Origin: a bacterium
GTDB lineage: Bacteria; CG2-30-53-67
Direction: 5' to 3'
NCBI GenBank assembly: GCA_919901565.1
Contig: CAKKPE010000155.1
Location: 1 to 35,450 of the forward strand
Length of the DNA: 35,450 nt
In this document: piece by piece, positions 29,934 through 35,450 of the stretch
Numbering within the stretch: position 1 is the first letter of the stretch
How the letters are laid out: each line of letters starts with the position of its first letter
Position numbers and translations under genes: made by a program
Notes under the pieces: model-generated
Database searches by the model: none
Told to the model about the DNA's origin: nothing
The model's input: the letters and a program-made list of their open reading frames with translations, nothing else

Positions 29934-31211
29934 GTGCGCTATACCATCCACACGTTTGGGTGCAAGGTGAATCAGGTGGATTCGGTTTTTATCGCGGAGG
30001 CCATCGAAGGGCTTGGATTCAAGGAGGCCGCCAGGGGGGAGACTGCGGATCTCTGCATTGTCAATACCTGCACCGTCACCGCAAGGAGCGATACCCAGTG
30101 CAGGCAGATGATCCGGAGGGCTGTCCGGGAGAATCCTGGCGCCCGTGTGGTCGTGACCGGGTGTTATGCGGAGATGGCTCCGGATGCGGTACGCTCCATC
30201 CCGGGTGTTGCCATGGTGATCGGGAACAGGGACAAGGGCCGGATCCATGAGATCCTTGCCAGGAGTCTCAGTCTCCGCTATGACACGGCTGCAAAGCCGC
30301 GGTACGGGGTTCACGGGGCAGGCGGGAGATCCAGGGCCTTTGTCATGGTGCAGGATGGCTGTGATGCCTTTTGTGCCTACTGCATTGTTCCCCATACCCG
30401 GGGGCTTTTGAAAAGCGCGGCACAGGAACAGGTTGTGGATCAGGTCAGTGCCCTGGCCGGGAAGGGTTTTCCGGAGATTGTGCTTTCGGGTATCCACCTC
30501 GGGGCCTACGGCGTGGACCGGCATGAGCACCGGGGACTTGCGAGGCTGCTACGCAGGCTGGTCCGGATTCCTGGAGACTTCCGCATACGGCTCTCTTCGC
30601 TCGAACCGGCTGAGGTGGACGATGAACTCATGGATCTGGTGACAGGGGAGGAGAAACTCTGCAATCATCTCCATATCCCCCTTCAGATCGGGGACGATGA
30701 GATCCTCAGGCGCATGAAGCGTCCCTATACCACAGCAGCGTTTTCCGATATGGTTTTCCGTCTCCGGGATCGGGACCCGGATATGGGGATCGGCACAGAC
30801 CTGATCGTGGGCCTTCCCGGGGAGACTGAAAGGTCTTTTGATCAGGCCTGCCAATGGATCGCAGACCTTCCGCTGACCCATTTCCACATCTTCCCCTATT
30901 CACGGCGGCCGGGGACCGAGGCCTATGCCATGGATGGGCAGGTGGGTGGGAAAGACAAAAAGGAACGGGCCGCCCGGCTCAGGGAGATATGCCGCTCAAT
31001 GCAGGTCGAATTCATGAGCGGGATGAAAGGCAAAACCCTGAGATCTGTCCTGACTTCCAAACCGGGCCCCACAAACAAGACCCTGAGCGTGCTGACCGGC
31101 AATTACCTTGCCGGCAATCTTATGGATATGGGTGAATCCCCCTCGGGAATCTTTTCAGTAAAGGTTTCGGGCCTTTCTGACGATAAGTTATTAGTTCATA
31201 TGGTGGGGTAA
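29934..31211 (+). CDS. mtaB: tRNA (N6-threonylcarbamoyladenosine-37) methylthiotransferase MtaB
   Basis: 425 residues from GTG 29934 (an in-frame GTG at 29925 has no room for its ribosome site; GAGGG fits the later one). This radical-SAM enzyme adds a methylthio group to t6A37 of tRNAs reading ANN codons. The N-terminal UPF0004 domain carries three cluster cysteines (TFGCKVNQVD, VNTCTVTARSD, VTGCYAEM). The radical-SAM motif is CDAFCAYC in VQDGCDAFCAYCIVPHTRG. IGTDLIVGLPGETE and FHIFPYSRRPGTEA follow, and a short TRAM-like end closes the protein. TFGCKVNQVDS, NTCTVTxRSD and PxxRGxxKS-like spacing indicate MtaB (YqeV) and not MiaB or RimO. Confidence 0.93.
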   Translation: MRYTIHTFGCKVNQVDSVFIAEAIEGLGFKEAARGETADLCIVNTCTVTARSDTQCRQMIRRAVRENPGARVVVTGCYAEMAPDAVRSIPGVAMVIGNRDKGRIHEILARSLSLRYDTAAKPRYGVHGAGGRSRAFVMVQDGCDAFCAYCIVPHTRGLLKSAAQEQVVDQVSALAGKGFPEIVLSGIHLGAYGVDRHEHRGLARLLRRLVRIPGDFRIRLSSLEPAEVDDELMDLVTGEEKLCNHLHIPLQIGDDEILRRMKRPYTTAAFSDMVFRLRDRDPDMGIGTDLIVGLPGETERSFDQACQWIADLPLTHFHIFPYSRRPGTEAYAMDGQVGGKDKKERAARLREICRSMQVEFMSGMKGKTLRSVLTSKPGPTNKTLSVLTGNYLAGNLMDMGESPSGIFSVKVSGLSDDKLLVHMVG

Positions 31212-31221
31212 AAGGTCTGAT

Positions 31222-31677
31222 ATGATTCGTAAAGTTTTATTTATCCTTATTTATTCATGCATTCCATGGATATGGACCCGTCCGGCCTTAGCCGTTCAGG
31301 AACATGGAGGGGCCGAGGGACTTTATTCCCATCAGATGGCCCACCTGGTCTTTTTTTCGGCCATGATTTATTTATGTATCCGGCTCGTCCGTTCTGGAGA
31401 ATCCGTCCGCAAAGGGTGGCGGTGGATCTTTTTCTCCGCTCTCCTGTTTGCCTGCTGGAATGCCGATACTTTTTTTGTACATCAATACCGCGAGGTTATC
31501 GATCCACAAACCTTTTCCGGCAACTTTTTCGACCAGCCATGGACATTTAACGCACACTCGGTTCCCGATCTCCTCTATTATCTGGGGACTTATGACCACA
31601 TCCTCTCCTTTTCGGCATTGTTATTGTTTTTCATAGGGATCCGTGGGTTGATCAAAGTGCAGAGGGAGAGGCCATGA
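31222..31677 (+). CDS. Histidine-rich membrane protein coupled to a sensor kinase
   Basis: 151 residues, family not recognised. A signal peptide or first helix (VLFILIYSCIPWIWTRPALA) is followed by HGGAEGLYSHQMAHLVFFSAMIYLCIRLV, then KGWRWIFFSALLFACWNADTFFVHQY, and a last helix ILSFSALLLFFIGIRGLI, giving about three mature membrane helices. Histidines H28, H37, H41, H87, H112 and H126 lie at or near membrane boundaries (HQMAH especially), a pattern seen in haem- or metal-binding membrane proteins. AAAGG lies before the ATG. The stop overlaps the kinase start by ATGA, so the two proteins are made together. It is probably the sensing partner of that kinase; this is inference from coupling. Confidence 0.78.
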   Translation: MIRKVLFILIYSCIPWIWTRPALAVQEHGGAEGLYSHQMAHLVFFSAMIYLCIRLVRSGESVRKGWRWIFFSALLFACWNADTFFVHQYREVIDPQTFSGNFFDQPWTFNAHSVPDLLYYLGTYDHILSFSALLLFFIGIRGLIKVQRERP

Positions 31678-33227
31678 ATTTCACGCTCCCCATGTGGCCC
31701 GTCTATCTGGTGGACATTTCCGGATCCGCACTCTCTATCTTCCTTGCATTCGGGGCGGTCTTCATGTCCCGGAAGCTATCCCGCAGGGACCCGGTCAATG
31801 CCATCTGGACCTATCTCCTGTGGATCTCCATCGCCTTTGGGATCTTCACCGTGTTCCGTTCGGTGAGCCATCTGCTCAAATTCTACCTGGTCATATTCGG
31901 GTACAAGTCCGTATGGCAGGCCCTCTCTCCTTTTGCCGGGGCCGTGGAATCCATAACCCTGGTATTTGTGGCCACACTGACCTTCTACTATGAACGGGTC
32001 AAGAAGAGCTATCGGTCTCTTATCCGGGAGAGGGACCTGTTCCAGGATGCCAAGGAGGAGATTGGTCTTCTAAACACAAATCTCGGCAGGGAGATGGACC
32101 GGATGCGGGAGTCGGAGTGCAAGCTGGAGAATGCGCATGCGGAAATCTCTAAACTGATCGACCAGGTCCGATCCGGCGGGGATCTTTCCATACGGTATAG
32201 AAATCCCAATCTGACCCAATGCTGGGAGCTCAAGGACTGTGTTTACGAGAACTGCCCCGCCTATAAGTCAGACCAGCTCCGCTGCTGGCACCTCGGCAAG
32301 GTCTACTGCTGCAGGATCAAGGCTGGAAAGTCCGGAAGGGAGTGCAATTGTGAAGCGTGCGAAATCTATATCTCAGCCCATAAAGACCCCCTGACGAGGT
32401 TTGGAGAGCGGTTCAACGATATGATGCATTTCCTGGAGAACAAGCAGAAAGAACTTGAGGGAGCCAACAGGGATCTCCAGGAGATGGACAAGAAAAAGAG
32501 CAAGTTTCTGGACATTGTGGCCCATGACCTCCGGACACCCCTGACCTCCATCCTTGCCTATGCAGACCTCCTTCTCAGGTACAAGTCCGAATCTGCTGAG
32601 ACCAGGGATGAATTTCTGCGCACCATCATTTTTGAAAGCAGGCGTCTCGGCGACCTGATCAACGACTACCTGGACATTTCCAAGATTGAGGCGGGGCTCA
32701 TGGAGTATCAGTTGGAGCCCCTAAACTTCAGAGAGGTGATTGATCATGTGATAGCGGTCTATAGCGGAATCTGCATGCAGAAGGGGATCCAGATCCATAA
32801 AAACAGTCTTGCCCAGGACCTCCCTATCTTAGGTGACAAGAGACGGCTGGCGCAGGTCATGAGCAACCTGATGAGTAACGCCTCCAAGTTCACCCCGGCC
32901 CAAGGGAAGATCAGTATAACGGCCGGTTTGGATTCGAACGGGGAGGCGATCCACATCTCGGTTTCGGATACCGGACCGGGGATTCCGGAGACCCATCTTG
33001 AAGAGATCTTCAAGAAGTTCACCCAGCTTCATGACGGGGACCTGCATGCCGTCGGAGGGACCGGCATCGGCCTCTCCATCTGCAAGGAGATCGTGGAATT
33101 CCACGATGGAAAGATCTGGGCCGAACACAGCAAGGAAGGCGGGGCCAGCTTTCATCTGGTTCTCCCGGTTCAGGGACCTGAACGTTCCGGCAGGCTTTTG
33201 GAGTCGAAGAGCGCCTCAGAGGGATAA
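31674..33227 (+). CDS. Membrane sensor histidine kinase with cysteine-rich domain
   Basis: 517 residues. Three N-terminal membrane helices (about 10-32, 44-75, 86-106) are followed by a coiled coil (108-166) and a cysteine-rich domain (183-230: C183, C189, C194, C204, C212, C213, C224, C226, C229; pattern CWELKDCVYENCPAY...CW...CCRIK...CNCEACEIY). The same CWExKxCxxxxCPAY...CxxCExY layout occurs in several deltaproteobacterial signalling proteins and may hold a metal, an iron-sulfur cluster or redox thiols. A second helix (240-275) leads to the DHp domain with His284 in VAHDLRTPLTS. The ATPase domain has LMSNASKF (N box), DTGPGIPE (G1), FKKF (F) and GGTGIGLSIC (G2), so the kinase should be active. 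No response regulator is adjacent. Confidence 0.92.
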   Translation: MNFTLPMWPVYLVDISGSALSIFLAFGAVFMSRKLSRRDPVNAIWTYLLWISIAFGIFTVFRSVSHLLKFYLVIFGYKSVWQALSPFAGAVESITLVFVATLTFYYERVKKSYRSLIRERDLFQDAKEEIGLLNTNLGREMDRMRESECKLENAHAEISKLIDQVRSGGDLSIRYRNPNLTQCWELKDCVYENCPAYKSDQLRCWHLGKVYCCRIKAGKSGRECNCEACEIYISAHKDPLTRFGERFNDMMHFLENKQKELEGANRDLQEMDKKKSKFLDIVAHDLRTPLTSILAYADLLLRYKSESAETRDEFLRTIIFESRRLGDLINDYLDISKIEAGLMEYQLEPLNFREVIDHVIAVYSGICMQKGIQIHKNSLAQDLPILGDKRRLAQVMSNLMSNASKFTPAQGKISITAGLDSNGEAIHISVSDTGPGIPETHLEEIFKKFTQLHDGDLHAVGGTGIGLSICKEIVEFHDGKIWAEHSKEGGASFHLVLPVQGPERSGRLLESKSASEG

Positions 33228-33306
33228 AGGGACCGTATTGTTGGATCGTCCGCACTCATTTCCCCCTTTTCAGTTCTTAAACTAATAATCCCTGATTAAA
33301 TTCTTT

Positions 33307-33336
33307 TTGACAATTGATAAAAGTATAGACTATCAT
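33307..33336 (+). promoter_or_regulatory. Possible promoter for lepA
   Basis: TTGACA (33307-33312, perfect) and TATCAT (33331-33336) with an 18-base spacer, 43 bases upstream of the lepA start. The 150-bp gap after the kinase gene holds nothing else. Confidence 0.5.
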
Positions 33337-33379
33337 ACAAAATTTGGTATAAGTTTATCAGGATCGTGGAACAGGGGTT

Positions 33380-35188
33380 ATGACAAAAAGAGAACTGATA
33401 CGGAACTTTTCCATTATTGCCCATATCGATCACGGGAAATCCACGCTCGCCGACCGGATCATGGATCTGACCGGGGCACTGACTGACCGGGAGAAGATGA
33501 GCCAGTTCCTGGACCAGATGGATATCGAACGGGAGCGGGGGATTACCATCAAGGCCCAGACCGTCCGCCTCCGGTACCTGGCCCTGGACGGGAAGGAGTA
33601 CTGCCTGAATCTGATCGATACCCCCGGCCATGTGGACTTCAACTATGAGGTGTCGCGCAGCCTGGCCGCCTGTGAGGGAGCCCTTCTGGTGGTGGATGCG
33701 GCCCAGGGGGTTGAGGCCCAGACCGTGGGAAATGTCTATCTCGCCATCGACCACAATCTCGAGATCATTCCGGTGATCAACAAGATTGACCTTCCCAATG
33801 CGGATGTAGAGAAGACCAGAGAAGAGATTGAGGACGTCATCGGACTGGACACGTCTCACACGCTTGCCGTAAGCGCCAAGCAGGGAACAGGGGTCAGGGA
33901 TGTCCTGGAGTCGATTGTCCGCCTGGTCCCCTCTCCTCAGGGCGATCCTGATGCGCCTCTGAAAGCGCTTCTCTTTGATTCCTGGTTCGACCCCTATATG
34001 GGCACGGTTTCCCTGGTCCGGGTCATTGACGGGGTGATCCGCAAAGGCATGCGCATCAGGCTGATGTTCACAGGCAAGGACTACGAGGTACAGCAGGTCG
34101 GTGTCTTTACCCCGCACCCCACCGTCATGGAAGCTCTTTCCGTGGGTGAGGTCGGTTTCTTCATGGCCGGGATCAAGAATGTCCAGGATACCCGTATCGG
34201 AGATACGGTTACTGAATCGGGAAATCCGACCCGGAACGCTCTGCCCGGGTTCAAACAGGTCAAGCCCATGGTTTTTGCGGGGCTCTACCCTGTGGACAGC
34301 AACCACTACAAGGAATTGCAGGACGCGATGGAGAAGCTCCGTCTCAATGATTCATCATTTTCCTATGATAAGGAGACCTCCAATGCACTGGGTTTCGGAT
34401 TCCGGTGCGGTTTTCTCGGGCTGCTCCACATGGAGATCATCCAGGAACGGCTCGAACGGGAATTTTCCATCCCCCTGATCAGCACCTCTCCCACAGTGGT
34501 CTATAAGGTTCTGGTCCAGTCCGGGGAAGAGCTGATGATCGAGAATCCGTCCAAGCTTCCGCCGGTTCAGAAGATCGAGAAGATCTCTGAGCCGCTGATT
34601 CTGGCCACCATCATGGTCCCGGCCGAGCACATGGGTTCGGTGATCAACCTGGCGCAGGAGCGGAGGGGCATACAGAAGAAGATCGACTACCATGGCACGA
34701 ACAGGGTGACCATCCAGTATGAGCTTCCGCTCAATGAAATTGTCGTGGATTTTTACGACCGTCTCAAGTCCACGAGCCGGGGCTATGCATCCATGGATTA
34801 CGAATTCGCCGGGTACCGGGAGGCGGCTATGGTCCGGCTGGATATCCTGATCAATGGCGAAGTGGTGGACGCCCTTTCCCTGATCGTACACAAGGATCGT
34901 GCGTATTACAAAGGGAGAAAACTTGCCGGGAAGCTCAAGAAGATCATTCACCGCCAGATGTTCGAAGTGGTGATCCAGGCGTCCGTGGGGAACAAGGTCA
35001 TCGCCCGGGAAAGTATTTCAGCGTTGAGAAAGAACGTGACGGCCAAGTGTTACGGCGGGGACATAACCCGGAAAAGAAAGCTGCTGGAAAAGCAGAAAGA
35101 GGGGAAGAAGCGGATGAAAAGCGTCGGGAGCGTAGAGATCCCGCAGGAGGCCTTCATGTCGGTCTTAAGCATGGACGATGAAGGGTGA
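33380..35188 (+). CDS. lepA: Elongation factor 4 (LepA) GTPase
   Basis: 602 residues, full length. LepA is a ribosome-associated GTPase affecting initiation, back-translocation and ribosome assembly under stress. GTPase motifs: G1 [10 protein letters not shown]2 ERERGITI, G3 DTPGHVDF, G4 NKIDLP and G5 VSAKQGTG. Domain II ([21 protein letters not shown]), the [31 protein letters not shown] segment, [25 protein letters not shown], and the unique C-terminal domain ([63 protein letters not shown]) are all present. CAGGGG precedes the ATG. It is transcribed in the same direction as the kinase pair. Confidence 0.98.
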   Translation: MTKRELIRNFSIIAHIDHGKSTLADRIMDLTGALTDREKMSQFLDQMDIERERGITIKAQTVRLRYLALDGKEYCLNLIDTPGHVDFNYEVSRSLAACEGALLVVDAAQGVEAQTVGNVYLAIDHNLEIIPVINKIDLPNADVEKTREEIEDVIGLDTSHTLAVSAKQGTGVRDVLESIVRLVPSPQGDPDAPLKALLFDSWFDPYMGTVSLVRVIDGVIRKGMRIRLMFTGKDYEVQQVGVFTPHPTVMEALSVGEVGFFMAGIKNVQDTRIGDTVTESGNPTRNALPGFKQVKPMVFAGLYPVDSNHYKELQDAMEKLRLNDSSFSYDKETSNALGFGFRCGFLGLLHMEIIQERLEREFSIPLISTSPTVVYKVLVQSGEELMIENPSKLPPVQKIEKISEPLILATIMVPAEHMGSVINLAQERRGIQKKIDYHGTNRVTIQYELPLNEIVVDFYDRLKSTSRGYASMDYEFAGYREAAMVRLDILINGEVVDALSLIVHKDRAYYKGRKLAGKLKKIIHRQMFEVVIQASVGNKVIARESISALRKNVTAKCYGGDITRKRKLLEKQKEGKKRMKSVGSVEIPQEAFMSVLSMDDEG

Positions 35189-35269
35189 TGTAATTGGGAT
35201 GTAATTGGGCCTTGCTTTTTAAGATAAAAAAACTTAGGATCTTCTCCAGAAAAGCGGGGAAAAACATGA

Positions 35270-35450
35270 GGGTCCAAGGGGTCAAGGATTCAAGGGGTCA
35301 AGTGAAATGCCAAGACACGATTAAAATGACGGGTAAAGAAGCACTGGATCTCTTGATCTCTTGACCCCTGGAGCCCTGGAACCCTGGAGCCCTTGAACCC
35401 TGGAGCCCTTGAACCCTTGAACCCTTGAACCCTTGAACCCTTGAACCCTT
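35270..35450. repeat. Inverted 8-bp tandem-repeat array (runs off the window end)
   Basis: From 35366 to the last base the sequence is an uninterrupted 8-bp tandem array, about 10.6 units of CCCTGGAG, CCCTGGAA or CCCTTGAA; the last five full units from 35406 are identical CCCTTGAA. At 35270-35302 there are about four units in reverse complement (GGGTCAAG, GATTCAAG type). The two arms face each other over a ~60-bp core that includes CCAAGACACG. Transcribed, the arms could pair. The true length is unknown because it continues past 35450. It lies 80 bp after lepA, where no gene is seen. Confidence 0.85.

Noticed and set aside
33296-34306. Minus-strand open frame of about 336 codons opposite lepA
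   Set aside because: Antisense shadow of a highly conserved GTPase gene; composition (His/Asp/Gln/Pro-rich) is unlike a real protein.
35366-35450. CRISPR array
   Set aside because: Units are 8 bp with no spacers and no cas genes; it is a simple tandem repeat.

Overview
This window reads as the chromosome of a Gram-negative, probably anaerobic or redox-versatile bacterium. Desulfobacterota (former Deltaproteobacteria) or Nitrospirota is my best guess, from gene content only. The pointers are outer-membrane and lipoprotein functions (OmpA-type lipoprotein, Lnt, an RND tripartite pump), System II cytochrome c maturation (ResB/CcsA), a GlcF/HdrD-like iron-sulfur protein, small ferredoxin, Nfu and DUF1858 redox proteins, many response regulators, and AT-rich dispersed palindromic repeats. 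I saw no tRNA, rRNA, CRISPR array, transposase or phage gene.

Layout. 1-2.4 kb: the 3' end of corA, a response regulator abutting an AcvB/VirJ-like hydrolase, and a small transaldolase. 2.4-7.2 kb: an AT-rich repeat, then (minus strand) resB-ccsA-glcF-like behind a consensus sigma-70 promoter. 7.2-14.6 kb: a heavy-metal RND efflux operon (minus strand) running small Cys/His exported protein, czcC, czcB, czcA, divergent P-II protein, lipoprotein, with the remnant of a second P-II gene at its end. 14.6-18.4 kb: yjbQ, ferredoxin, nfu, two small genes, a DUF4398-like lipoprotein plus OmpA-type lipoprotein pair, and a secreted protein of unknown function with a palindrome inside its promoter. 18.6-24.7 kb: lnt; a response regulator (REC, acidic Pro/Glu linker, C-terminal helices) with bioD; a class IV aminotransferase; a second AT-rich repeat; a REC-GGDDF regulator. 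24.7-29.3 kb: DUF1858, recG and relA/spoT on the minus strand. 29.4-35.2 kb: plus-strand rpmB, mtaB, a His-rich membrane protein coupled to a Cys-rich sensor kinase, and lepA. The window ends in an 8-bp tandem array facing a short inverted copy of itself.

How genes work together. The efflux operon is the most coherent accessory system: an outer-membrane channel, adaptor and inner-membrane pump are bracketed by a small exported thiol/His protein and a P-II protein that lacks the uridylylation tyrosine. ResB and CcsA form the haem delivery and ligation complex for c-type cytochromes. The RelA/SpoT protein keeps synthetase motifs but has lost the HD hydrolase motif. The strongest candidates for under-described biology are the efflux-operon accessory proteins, the 31.2-33.2 kb membrane-protein/Cys-rich-kinase pair, and the REC protein with a possible PopZ-like C-terminus. 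All function calls come from reading motifs; no database search was possible.
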